Assembly: GCA_035528715.1 (NCBI GenBank)
Contig: DATKYB010000025.1
Coordinates: 1 to 25,174, forward strand
Direction: 5' to 3'
Source: Nitrospinota bacterium
GTDB taxonomy: Bacteria; JADFOP01; DATKYB01
DNA: 25,174 nucleotides
Both the position numbers and the translations under genes were made by a program. A model generated the notes under the pieces. It had not been told where the DNA came from and searched no databases. It saw nothing but the letters and a program-made list of their open reading frames with translations. Below, one piece after another: positions 7,294 to 13,061 of this stretch (position 1 is the stretch's first letter; each line of letters begins with the position of its first letter).

Positions 7294-7309
7294 TGGGAAA
7301 ACTGTTGCT
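7294..7309 (+). promoter_or_regulatory. Candidate sigma-54 promoter for the small secreted protein gene
   Basis: TGGGAAAACTGTTGCT matches the sigma-54 -24/-12 architecture: GG at 7295-7296 and GC at 7307-7308 with exactly 10 nt between. The TGG and TTGCT cores match the consensus; the CAC part of TGGCAC does not. It lies 80 nt upstream of the ATG at 7390. No enhancer-binding activator is encoded nearby. Confidence 0.4.
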
Positions 7310-7389
7310 TTTTTTATATTTTCATATACTTTTAATAAGAAAAAGGACTGCTATTATTTATAAAAGGATGTGTTTACGGAGGTAACAGA

Positions 7390-7776
7390 ATGAAAAAGAT
7401 AATAATAGGCACTGTTGCATTAATCTTGGTTTTTGCAATTACAGATTTGGTCTTAGCCGATCGCCTTGGTTTCAGAGGAGGTTTTGGGCTGGGTCACGGG
7501 CTGGTTATTGGCGGAAGCGGTTTGGAAGACTCTCCTTTTGGTGACGATCGCTGGCATCCCTGCTGGGAGTGGGGAACCAAGGGTCCTGACTTAAGGATAA
7601 CCAAAGAGGAAGCAGAGGAAGTTTTTAAGGAAAATCTTGCTTCCCTTGAAAATCCAGACCTCCGTCTTGGAGAAATTATCGAGCACGACGAATATTATGA
7701 GGTTGAGGTTCTTAACAGGGAAAATATCGTGGTTCAAAAACTTAAAACAGATAAAGACCACTGCTCTAACTATTGA
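7390..7776 (+). CDS. Small secreted PepSY-like protein
   Basis: 128 aa. Residues 1-23 are a signal peptide (KK start, hydrophobic core, VLA|D cleavage). A Gly-rich segment (27-44) follows, then a piece rich in Trp with Cys58, and finally a compact alpha/beta module (about 67-120) beginning LRITKEEAEEVFKENLAS and continuing L-R-L-G-E-I-I-E-H-D-E-Y-Y-E-V-E-V. This resembles the PepSY-like small periplasmic proteins common in deltaproteobacteria: an R-I-T-x-E-E-A helix followed by an E-V-E-x strand pair. Such domains are usually inhibitory or metal/cytochrome associated, but no function can be assigned. A strong GGAGGT lies six nt before the ATG. It appears to be monocistronic. Confidence 0.7.
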   Translation: MKKIIIGTVALILVFAITDLVLADRLGFRGGFGLGHGLVIGGSGLEDSPFGDDRWHPCWEWGTKGPDLRITKEEAEEVFKENLASLENPDLRLGEIIEHDEYYEVEVLNRENIVVQKLKTDKDHCSNY

Positions 7777-7783
7777 ATTCATA

Positions 7784-7840
7784 TAGGTTTCCCATTCTCT
7801 TCCCTTTTCTTTTAAAAAAGAATATAACAAGAGAAACCTA
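7784..7840. terminator. Nested inverted repeats, possible terminator
   Basis: TAGGTTTC at 7784-7791 pairs perfectly with GAAACCTA at 7833-7840, and inside it TTCTTTT and AAAAGAA form a second inverted repeat. The site is 7 nt after the small secreted gene stop. There is no clean GC stem plus T-tract, so termination is a guess. Confidence 0.3.
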
Positions 7841-7878
7841 ATTTCTATCAAACCCAACTTTTCAAGATAATCACTGTT

Positions 7879-7906
7879 TTGATTTGCTTTTATTTTATGT
7901 TAAAAT
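7879..7906 (+). promoter_or_regulatory. Promoter of the TGS GTPase gene, apparently giving a leaderless mRNA
   Basis: TTGATT (7879-7884) and TAAAAT (7901-7906) are separated by 16 nt, and TGT directly precedes the -10 (extended -10 element). The -10 ends six nt before the ATG at 7913, which would place the transcription start on the start codon itself. No Shine-Dalgarno sequence precedes the gene, in agreement with this. Confidence 0.5.
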
Positions 7907-7912
7907 AATATT

Positions 7913-8896
7913 ATGCCAGCCAATCTTCCCCCAGAATATTTTGAGGCAGAAAGACACTTTAAGAAGGCTTCAACCACTGTCGAAAAGATTGCAGCCTTAG
8001 AGGTTCTTATAGCAACTGTTCCAAAACATAAGGGAACTGACAAGCTCAGGGCAGATCTGAGAAGACGCCTCTCAAAGCTCAAAGAAGAGTCAATAGATCA
8101 AAAGAGGAAAAAGGGAGCCCGCTTTGACCTCTATAAGGTTGAAAGAGAAGGCTCATCCCAAGCCGCTCTTGTGGGACTTGCAAATTCTGGAAAGTCATCA
8201 TTGCTCGCCTCACTCACCAATGCTGAACCAGTTATAGCCAATTATCCAATGTCAACCATGACACCCCTTCCAGGAATGATGCCCTTTGAAGATATACAAA
8301 TACAGCTCGTTGACCTCCCTCCCCTGGGAAATGAGTCAACAGATGGGTGGGTATCCTCCATCATAAGGCTTACAGACGGCATCATCCTTCTCGTTGACCT
8401 GATAGAAAATCCCGCGGGGTCTGCCGAACTCCTTATCGAAACCCTTAAATCGTGGAATATTCATGTCCTCAAGCCTGGCGAAAAGTCTTCTGAACGTGGC
8501 GTTTCAAAGAGAGGTATAATTGTAGGGACAAAGTTTGATGTTCTTGGAGCTGAGAAAGGTTTTAACAATCTTGAAGACCGCTTAAGGGACAGCTACCCGG
8601 TTATTCCCTTTTCATCAAAACAGACAGACAAACAGGATTTATTAAAGAAAGCAATCTTCAACCTCATGGAAATCATAAGGGTCTATTCCAAGCAGCCAGG
8701 CAAAGACCCTGACTTTGAAAAACCTTTTACCCTGAAGAGGGGCTCGACGGTGCTTGATCTTTGCAGAGAGATACATAAAGACTTTTTATCAAAGCTAAAA
8801 TATGCAAGAGTTTGGGGTTCAGCCCGATTTGATGGACAAAAGGTTCAGAAGGATTATATCCTTAAGGACAAAGATGTTGTAGAAATCCATATCTAA
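7913..8896 (+). CDS. DRG/Obg-family GTPase with C-terminal TGS domain
   Basis: 327 aa. An N-terminal helical region (1-80, rich in Lys/Arg) precedes a G domain of the Obg/DRG class: P-loop GLANSGKSS (88-96), G2/G3 region with VDLPPLG (133-139), G4 GTKFD (205-209) and G5 around PFSS (232-235). A TGS domain (about 257-327) ends the protein. This arrangement resembles archaeal and eukaryotic DRG proteins and a bacterial branch of them, thought to act in translation or ribosome interaction. Oddly the G3 D-x-x-G is D-L-P-P, so the invariant Gly that contacts the gamma phosphate is Pro. The gene stands alone, with an extended -10 promoter so close that the mRNA seems leaderless. Its role in this cell is unknown. 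Confidence 0.85.
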   Translation: MPANLPPEYFEAERHFKKASTTVEKIAALEVLIATVPKHKGTDKLRADLRRRLSKLKEESIDQKRKKGARFDLYKVEREGSSQAALVGLANSGKSSLLASLTNAEPVIANYPMSTMTPLPGMMPFEDIQIQLVDLPPLGNESTDGWVSSIIRLTDGIILLVDLIENPAGSAELLIETLKSWNIHVLKPGEKSSERGVSKRGIIVGTKFDVLGAEKGFNNLEDRLRDSYPVIPFSSKQTDKQDLLKKAIFNLMEIIRVYSKQPGKDPDFEKPFTLKRGSTVLDLCREIHKDFLSKLKYARVWGSARFDGQKVQKDYILKDKDVVEIHI

Positions 8897-9028
8897 TGAT
8901 AGAATATAAACTTACCACAATAGAGAAAAAGCATAAACAAGAAATTCGTCAACAATTGCAACCAAACATTACGTGATTGCTACTCAACTTGCGAATGATA
9001 TTTTGAAGCATTAAGAAAGAAATTATAA

Positions 9029-9799
9029 ATGCGCGATGATTTTACTCAACAAACACTTGATATTCTAGCAAAGCGCGTTGGTGTTCGTTGCTCAAATCCG
9101 AGCTGCCGTAAGTTAACAACTGGACCACGAACTGAAGAAACAAAAATCGTGAATATTGGCGTAGGTTCGCATATCACTGCTGCTGCAACTGGAGGCCCAC
9201 GATATGATTCAAGCTTATCTAGCGATGAACGCAAATCCGCCGATAATGGAATTTGGCTTTGTCAGAATTGCGCAAAACTAGTGGATAATGATCCTGTTCG
9301 ATACACTGTTGAAGTTCTCCGAGAATGGAAAAAAAGTGCTGAAGATGCAGCCCTATCAGAGATCGAAGGTGAGGCTGTAGGGATTAGTGATTATATTGAT
9401 CTTGATATTTCATACAAAAAAATCAAGATTCTTTCTGAGCGGCATGACTATCTCTTGCAAGTCATCCTTCAAAACTTAGGTAGCGATCCACTTTCTTCTT
9501 TTCATATTGATCTAGAGCTTCCAGCTCGTGTATTAGAGCATCCTGAAGAAGTTCAGCAATATATGCCAGATCGAAGTAGTAGAAGTGTAAGCTTCTTTCG
9601 AGCTGATCATCAAACAGATGGATCGACTGTATATCCGGGAGATTCAAAAGTCGTTTTAAGCATTCCTTATTATATTGATACTGGTATCTACATGAATCGT
9701 GGCAATTTATTCGAAACTCCTGTTCGAGCCATTCTTTATAGGACAGGCTTACAACCTTTAGTAATTGAGAAACCTTTTGGAGAACTACAGTTCTTCTGA
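9029..9799 (+). CDS. HNH-like zinc-motif protein of the accessory island
   Basis: 256 aa. Residues 1-110 form an HNH-like module: C21 and C26 (CSNPSC), the S-H-I-T-A-A-A-T-G-G-P-R-Y-D block with His48, D-N-G-I-W-L-C-Q-N-C with C78 and C81, and a V-D-N-D-x-x-x-Y-T-V-E-x-L-R-x-W end. I know this N-terminal module from many bacterial proteins linked to mobile or defence regions, usually fused to varied C-terminal domains. Here the C-terminal part (about 118-256) looks all-beta, with alternating hydrophobic strands and no catalytic motif I recognise. It could be a nuclease with a sensor domain; whether the HNH site is active is uncertain. It has no good ribosome site, and codon and base usage are less AT-skewed than its neighbours. 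An attC-like site follows 16 nt after the stop, which suggests acquisition as a gene cassette. Confidence 0.7.
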   Translation: MRDDFTQQTLDILAKRVGVRCSNPSCRKLTTGPRTEETKIVNIGVGSHITAAATGGPRYDSSLSSDERKSADNGIWLCQNCAKLVDNDPVRYTVEVLREWKKSAEDAALSEIEGEAVGISDYIDLDISYKKIKILSERHDYLLQVILQNLGSDPLSSFHIDLELPARVLEHPEEVQQYMPDRSSRSVSFFRADHQTDGSTVYPGDSKVVLSIPYYIDTGIYMNRGNLFETPVRAILYRTGLQPLVIEKPFGELQFF

Positions 9800-9815
9800 T
9801 TGTTTTAATATCAGC

Positions 9816-10003
9816 GGATAACAAGGCGTCGCACATTAATGCGAGCCCTCAGCTGGATAATAGGGACAGCGGTCAAGCTCAGCAAATAGATCGCCTTGCG
9901 GGAGGATATTGATATGGTGTAAGATTGCAGCCTTATGCCATCCACGACATCAGCTAACCAATGGCTCAACCGGACGCAATTATGCTGCACTCCGGCGTTA
10001 GGC
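9816..10003 (+). repeat. Integron attC-like recombination site
   Basis: The right end contains GTTAGGC (9997-10003), an exact match to the core-site consensus GTTRRRY. The left end begins GGATAACAAGGCGTCGCAC, and the reverse complement of the right arm begins GCCTAACGCCGGAGTGCA. After alignment both arms share TAAC..GG.GT.GCA..AT.ATTGCG-like positions, so the ends form an imperfect inverted repeat as in attC sites. At 188 bp it is longer than most attC sites, and R'' is imperfect. It lies just after the HNH-like gene and is far more GC-rich than its surroundings. No integrase gene is in the window. Confidence 0.5.
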
Positions 10004-10038
10004 TTCAAATTTAATCCCCTTTTCGATTTTTAGGGATT
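10001..10038 (+). repeat. Post-attC direct repeat, copy 1
   Basis: GGCTTCAAATTTAA followed by a CCCC-TTTTCGATTTTTAGG-ATTT stretch. The same sequence with a few changes occurs at 10668-10709. Both copies begin directly at a GTTRRRY core site. Confidence 0.7.
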
Positions 10039-10117
10039 TGACAAGAGAGCAAGCGGAAAAAGAAGCAACTGTTTGAGAGCAAGGCCTGAGTTTGCTGCTT
10101 CGCCGAAGCGAAAGTAG

Positions 10118-10195
10118 GCAAATCCCGTTAAGAAAATCGAGGGGGTGTCCTTCTTTGGTTCGTTTGCTTTCTAAATACAAGAAATGAACGAAACG
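10118..10195 (+). repeat. Degenerate hairpin repeat, copy 1
   Basis: Copy 1 of a ~80-bp element made of a purine/T-rich head (AAATCCCGTTAAGAAAATCG), a short G run, then CTTCTTTGGTTCGTTTG and a complementary GAAATGAACGAAAC arm. It is more diverged than copies 2 and 3 and ends about 25 nt before the zincin gene. Confidence 0.5.
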
Positions 10196-10220
10196 TAATA
10201 ATAGGTATTATAGGTATTAA

Positions 10221-10592
10221 ATGAAGTTGAGCCAGAAGGAATTCGACAGGATTACTACTGGGTCGATCCGCCGTATACCGAGTGAAATTCGTGGACACCT
10301 AGACAATGTTTTGATTTCCGTCCAGAAGCGCCCCTCCCGCAAATTGCTCAAAGAAATGGGCTTGCCACCAGATCACTCTCTATTAGGTGTCTACCAAGGC
10401 GTTTCATTGATGAAGCGTTCTGCAGTAGAACCTCCACTATATCCGGACACGATTTTTCTGTTTCAAGAACCAATAGAGGAAATGTGTGATACAATCGAGG
10501 AAATCGAAAAACAGATCGAAATCACGGTGGTTCATGAAATTGCTCATTTCTTGGGAATCAGCGAAGAGCGCTTGGCAGAGCTAGGTTACTAA
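10221..10592 (+). CDS. Small zincin-type metallopeptidase-like protein
   Basis: 123 aa. It ends VVHEIAHFLGISEERLAELGY with the HExxH zinc motif at His105-Glu106-His109 and a nearby acidic E-E-R-L-x-x-L-G-Y. This is the pattern of the small stand-alone zincin family once called DUF1025 (Zincin_1 in Pfam), including the N-terminal F-x-x-I/L-P and central L-L-G-x-Y-x-G-V segments. Biochemical function is unknown for the family. The start has a TAGGT ribosome-site-like sequence six nt upstream. The gene is flanked on both sides by GTTRRRY sites and shared repeats, so it looks like the second unit of an inserted cassette pair. Confidence 0.75.
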   Translation: MKLSQKEFDRITTGSIRRIPSEIRGHLDNVLISVQKRPSRKLLKEMGLPPDHSLLGVYQGVSLMKRSAVEPPLYPDTIFLFQEPIEEMCDTIEEIEKQIEITVVHEIAHFLGISEERLAELGY

Positions 10593-10604
10593 TAAGTGAA
10601 TAAG

Positions 10605-10670
10605 CTATGCACTGGAGATGGACTGGGTAAGTCGCCAGCCTTACCCAACCACTTAGCTCAATCGTTGGGC
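10605..10670 (+). repeat. Second GTTRRRY-ended site with perfect hairpin (possible degenerate attC)
   Basis: GGGTAAG (10625-10631) and CTTACCC (10640-10646) form a perfect 7-bp stem with an 8-nt loop, and the site ends with GTTGGGC (10664-10670), a match to GTTRRRY. The left arm lacks a clear R'' (no TAAC), so this is weaker than the first site. It begins about 12 nt after the zincin gene stop. Confidence 0.3.
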
Positions 10671-10709
10671 TTCAAATTTAACTTCCCCCTTTCGATTTTT
10701 TAGGTATTT
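10668..10709 (+). repeat. Post-attC direct repeat, copy 2
   Basis: Second copy of the sequence at 10001-10038: GGCTTCAAATTTAA is identical, followed by C-TTCCCCCTTTCGATTTTTTAGG-TATTT with small insertions. The two copies are about 667 bp apart and bracket the zincin unit. Confidence 0.7.
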
Positions 10710-10862
10710 TTTCCTCCGGAGAATCGCAAAGCGATTTGACAATTGATTGAGGAAATCAAGAGGTTTTTTAAAACCCCCTTCTGCTTTTTAGGGATTTTAC
10801 AATTGAGTGAGGAGAAAAGAGGAAGGGTGTTTGAGCGAAGCGAGTTTCCTTCCTCGCCGAAC

Positions 10863-10945
10863 GATTGCAGGAAAATCACGTTTAAAAAAGCAGGGGGGCA
10901 CCCTTCTTTAGTTACCTTTCTTGGGTGAGCAAGAAAGGTAAAAAG
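10863..10945 (+). repeat. Degenerate hairpin repeat, copy 2
   Basis: Head GATTGCAGGAAAATCACG, then TTTAAAAAAGCAGGGGGGCACCC, then the hairpin TTACCTTTCTT (10912-10922) / AAGAAAGGTAA (10931-10941): a perfect 11-bp stem with an 8-nt loop GGGTGAGC. From memory, similar CTTCTTTGGTTAC...GCAAG...GTAAC hairpins are widespread REP-like elements in proteobacteria. Confidence 0.7.
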
Positions 10946-10967
10946 GATTGGTTAATCGTTCACAGCG

Positions 10968-11047
10968 ATTGCAGAAAAATTCCGTTTAAAAAAGCAAGAG
11001 ATGCCCTTTTTTGGTTCGTTTTTTGGGCAAGCAAAAAATGAACAAAG
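10968..11047 (+). repeat. Degenerate hairpin repeat, copy 3
   Basis: Head GATTGCAGAAAAATTCCG aligns base by base with copy 2 at a distance of 105 bp. The hairpin is GTTCGTTTTTTG (11014-11025) / CAAAAAATGAAC (11032-11043), 12 bp including one G-T pair, with loop GGCAAG. Confidence 0.7.
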
Positions 11048-11083
11048 CTGGTTTAGTAAGATAATAGCTGAGACGCTATTGCT

Positions 11084-11165
11084 GGAGCAGAAAAATTTCT
11101 TTTTCAAAAAACTTAAGCATTGCCTTTTTTCGTCCCTTTACTTTCTAAAGACAAAAAATGAACAA
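11084..11165 (+). repeat. Degenerate hairpin repeat, copy 4
   Basis: Head GGAGCAGAAAAATTTC, then TTTTTCAAAAAACTTAAGCATTGCC, then CTTTTTTCGTCCCTTTA and a CAAAAAATGAAC arm identical to that of copy 3. The left arm has decayed, so the stem is poor. Confidence 0.5.
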
Positions 11166-11231
11166 TATCCTATTGTAATTAAAAGTTTTTGATTAATACC
11201 TCTTTTAACGCCCAATCTATAAAAAACATAT

Positions 11232-11258
11232 TAAAGTTTAATGGATAAATGCCGATAA
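11232..11258 (+). promoter_or_regulatory. Perfect sigma-28 (FliA) flagellar promoter
   Basis: TAAAGTTT (11232-11239), an 11-nt spacer, then GCCGATAA (11251-11258). This is the complete textbook FliA consensus with the preferred spacing. The start of transcription is expected near 11265, about 40 nt before the PilZ gene ATG at 11306. Confidence 0.85.
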
Positions 11259-11305
11259 GATAAAAAGCTTAGACTTTAATCTTCAAATTTATAGGTGGTT
11301 TGGAT

Positions 11306-11674
11306 ATGAAAACCATATCACAAAAAGAAAGACGTCGAGCAAAAAGAGAAATCATAGGATATGCTCTCATTAATGTCTATCCGAAAAACGTACAAACTCA
11401 ATCAGAAATAAGAGCAAGGGTCTTTGATATTTCTCCGTTAGGAGCAGGAATTATTTCCTATCAACCCTGTATTAAGGATTCGAAAATCTATCTCAGTCTT
11501 TTGTCTCCAGATAACACTTCTCTACCCAATATTTCTGGTAGGGTTGTGCGGTGTAAAGAAAAGAATAATGAGTATCATATTGGTATTGAGTTTGAAAATA
11601 TCAATGAATATCAAAAATCACTCATCGAAAACTACATCAGATCGATGAAACTGTGGAACAAGAACAAGGAATAG
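11306..11674 (+). CDS. Single-domain PilZ protein (cyclic-di-GMP receptor)
   Basis: 122 aa from the ATG at 11306, chosen over a TTG six nt upstream because AGGTGG lies seven nt before the ATG. The protein is one PilZ domain: the RxxxR motif occurs as RRRAKRE (residues 10-16), and the D/NxSxxG motif as DISPLGAGI. Both are the c-di-GMP contacts in this family. There is no YcgR-N domain and no other output domain. The flagellar sigma-28 promoter directly upstream ties the gene to motility, so a YcgR-like role as a c-di-GMP-dependent brake or switch at the flagellar motor is likely; this is inference from promoter plus domain. It is followed by a 218-nt gap before the envelope-stress operon and seems monocistronic. 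Confidence 0.88.
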   Translation: MKTISQKERRRAKREIIGYALINVYPKNVQTQSEIRARVFDISPLGAGIISYQPCIKDSKIYLSLLSPDNTSLPNISGRVVRCKEKNNEYHIGIEFENINEYQKSLIENYIRSMKLWNKNKE

Positions 11675-11827
11675 CTGGTCAAAAACTCTAAAACTTTACC
11701 TCTCTAAGGCTTTTCAATCCTCTCTTTAAATTTTTCTGATTTTGGTAAATCAATGAGTATCTTTTCTAAACAGCAAAAAAGTTCACTTGCTGATTCTTAA
11801 AAAGCAAGGTTCTTCTCACCTTATTCA

Positions 11828-11856
11828 TTGACAGTTTCTTAACTTCCGCCTATAAT
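11828..11856 (+). promoter_or_regulatory. Perfect-consensus sigma-70 promoter of the envelope-stress operon
   Basis: TTGACA (11828-11833), 17-nt spacer, TATAAT (11851-11856): a perfect match in both hexamers and in spacing. Transcription would start near 11863, about 30 nt before the sigma-factor ATG. It would supply the basal level of the operon. Confidence 0.75.
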
Positions 11857-11871
11857 TAACGAAAAAAATGA

Positions 11872-11900
11872 GGAACTTTCTTTCTATTTGAAATGTCTAA
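11872..11900 (+). promoter_or_regulatory. Sigma-E-type (ECF) autoregulatory promoter overlapping the sigma gene start
   Basis: GGAACTT (11872-11878), 16-nt spacer, GTCTAA (11895-11900), matching the E. coli sigma-E consensus. The -10 element includes the G of the ATG (11893-11895) and the next codon and a half, so a transcript from this promoter begins near 11907, inside the reading frame. Confidence 0.65.
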
Positions 11901-12492
11901 ATCTTTAAGCATAAAAGGATTGCTTTTAAGTAAAGCAGATAACATACTCATAGAGAAATGTAAGAGGGGAGATACAAATTCCTTTGAAATTCTGGTACTT
12001 AAGTATCAGAGGCGAATCTTCAATCTGATATTTCGTTTAACGAATGAACCTGATATAGTGGAAGATATAGCTCAGGAGGTATTTCTCAGGGCATATAATG
12101 CAATAAATGATTTTAAAGGAAAATCCTCATTTTCAACATGGATTTATCGTATTACAGTAAATACATGCTTCAATTACATAAAGTCAAAGAGAAGACATCA
12201 ATATGAAAATTTGGAAACGAACGAACCTTTAGAGAAATATACCTTAACATCTAATAATTTAACTGATACAGAACTATTAATTGAACGTCACGAGTTGTCC
12301 AAAAAGATAAAAGAGGCCATTGGTTCCTTAAATCATGAACAGAGAACCATTTTTGTCTTGAGGGATGTTGAGGGGCTCTCATACGAAGAAATTGGAAAGA
12401 TTCTGGATTGTCCGAGTGGAACAGTGCGTTCAAGATTATTTAGGGCCAGAAGAGAATTGAGAACAAAGTTAGAAAATTATATAAAGGTATGA
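11893..12492 (+). CDS. rpoE: ECF sigma factor, RpoE-like
   Basis: 199 aa. Sigma region 2 (about 36-100) contains VEDIAQEVFLRAYNAI and S-x-F-S-T-W-I-Y-R-I-T-V-N-T. Region 4 (about 135-190) has LNHEQRTIFVLRDVEGLSYE and S-G-T-V-R-S-R-L-F-R-A-R. It redirects RNA polymerase to GAACTT/TCTAA-type promoters, one of which overlaps its own start. A sigma-E transcript beginning near 11907 could only be translated from a start further in, such as TTG at 11920, giving a protein about nine residues shorter that still holds all of region 2. The gene order sigma, zinc anti-sigma, RseB-like, HtrA, HtrA is the sigma-E envelope-stress module. It is 8 nt upstream of the anti-sigma gene. Confidence 0.92.
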   Translation: MSKSLSIKGLLLSKADNILIEKCKRGDTNSFEILVLKYQRRIFNLIFRLTNEPDIVEDIAQEVFLRAYNAINDFKGKSSFSTWIYRITVNTCFNYIKSKRRHQYENLETNEPLEKYTLTSNNLTDTELLIERHELSKKIKEAIGSLNHEQRTIFVLRDVEGLSYEEIGKILDCPSGTVRSRLFRARRELRTKLENYIKV

Positions 12493-12500
12493 GGTGAAAA

Positions 12501-13061
12501 ATGAAATGTAAAAATTTTCAAGAACTGATATCGGCTTTTATTGACAATGAATTGAATCTACGAGAAACCCTTAGTCTGAAAAGGCACATTAAATCGTGCG
12601 AACATTGCAGGGAAGAACTAAAAATTATCGGTAAAGTTCAAAATGAATGTCAAAACGAAGGTCTGTCCTGGGTTGCTCCTCAACCAAGCGAAGAATTTTC
12701 ACCTACTTTAATGAATATTATTTATAATCTTCCTGCCCATCAGAAAGAGAGAAATCCGTTCTTTTTAAATAAGCCTTTATTCATTATAAGAGATTGGTTC
12801 ATTTCATTAATGAGAAGACCCATTATTACCTTTTCTCTCTCCGGAGCTACGCTAGCCCTGTTGATAGGCTTGATGGTTTTCTCTTGGATCCAAAAAGATA
12901 AACTTCAGACCGTTTATGAGCTTGTACAAAAAGATACAACTCTGGTAGCAGAAAAAGATATAAATTATTATATAAATGAATATGCAATTAAAGCTTCAGA
13001 AACTCCCGATGTTTTCCGAGAAGGAATAATAGAATCAGTAACTTATCAGCCTTCAAGATAA
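12501..13061 (+). CDS. Membrane anti-sigma factor with zinc (ZAS) motif, RseA-like
   Basis: 186 aa. The N-terminal cytoplasmic domain has the H-x3-C-x2-C zinc anti-sigma motif as His29, Cys33, Cys36 (RHIKSCEHC), with Cys3 as a possible fourth ligand. A single transmembrane helix lies at about 107-130 (PIITFSLSGATLALLIGLMV), and the rest is periplasmic. It would hold the preceding sigma factor at the membrane and be cut by proteases during envelope stress. Unlike E. coli RseA it has the full zinc motif, as in many deltaproteobacterial anti-sigma factors. GAGGTG is the ribosome site. Its stop codon is directly followed by the ATG of the RseB-like gene, which indicates translational coupling. 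Confidence 0.87.
   Translation: MKCKNFQELISAFIDNELNLRETLSLKRHIKSCEHCREELKIIGKVQNECQNEGLSWVAPQPSEEFSPTLMNIIYNLPAHQKERNPFFLNKPLFIIRDWFISLMRRPIITFSLSGATLALLIGLMVFSWIQKDKLQTVYELVQKDTTLVAEKDINYYINEYAIKASETPDVFREGIIESVTYQPSR

Larger units (their letters stand above)
10710..11220. other. Gene-poor, repeat-rich stretch
   Basis: No credible gene is present. The region holds three hairpin repeats listed separately, plus further scraps of the motif TTTTTAGGGATTTTAC (around 10786-10801, also at 10030-10038) and of CGATTGCAG. Short open frames here simply translate the hairpins and should not be annotated as proteins. Confidence 0.6.

Noticed and set aside
8897-9028. An upstream attC or attI site before the HNH-like gene
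   Set aside because: No GTTRRRY occurs on the plus strand here. ACTCAAC fits the R'' pattern but has no partner arm.
9811-10180. Two minus-strand open frames of about 60 codons after the HNH-like gene
   Set aside because: They lie across the attC-like structure and repeat copy 1, and have no recognisable domain or ribosome site.
10743-11192. Short plus-strand frames in the repeat region
   Set aside because: They translate the hairpin repeats (for example the F-F-G-x-F-F-G-x-A-K-N-E type peptide) and are a common false gene call in REP-like DNA.
11232-11280. c-di-GMP riboswitch upstream of the PilZ gene
   Set aside because: The inverted repeat TTAAAGTTTA/TAGACTTTAAT overlaps the sigma-28 promoter -35, and most of the region is not transcribed. 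No GEMM conserved core is present.
11760-11815. CTTGCT/AGCAAG inverted repeat as a terminator after the PilZ gene
   Set aside because: The stem is only 6 bp, the loop is 11 nt and no T run follows.
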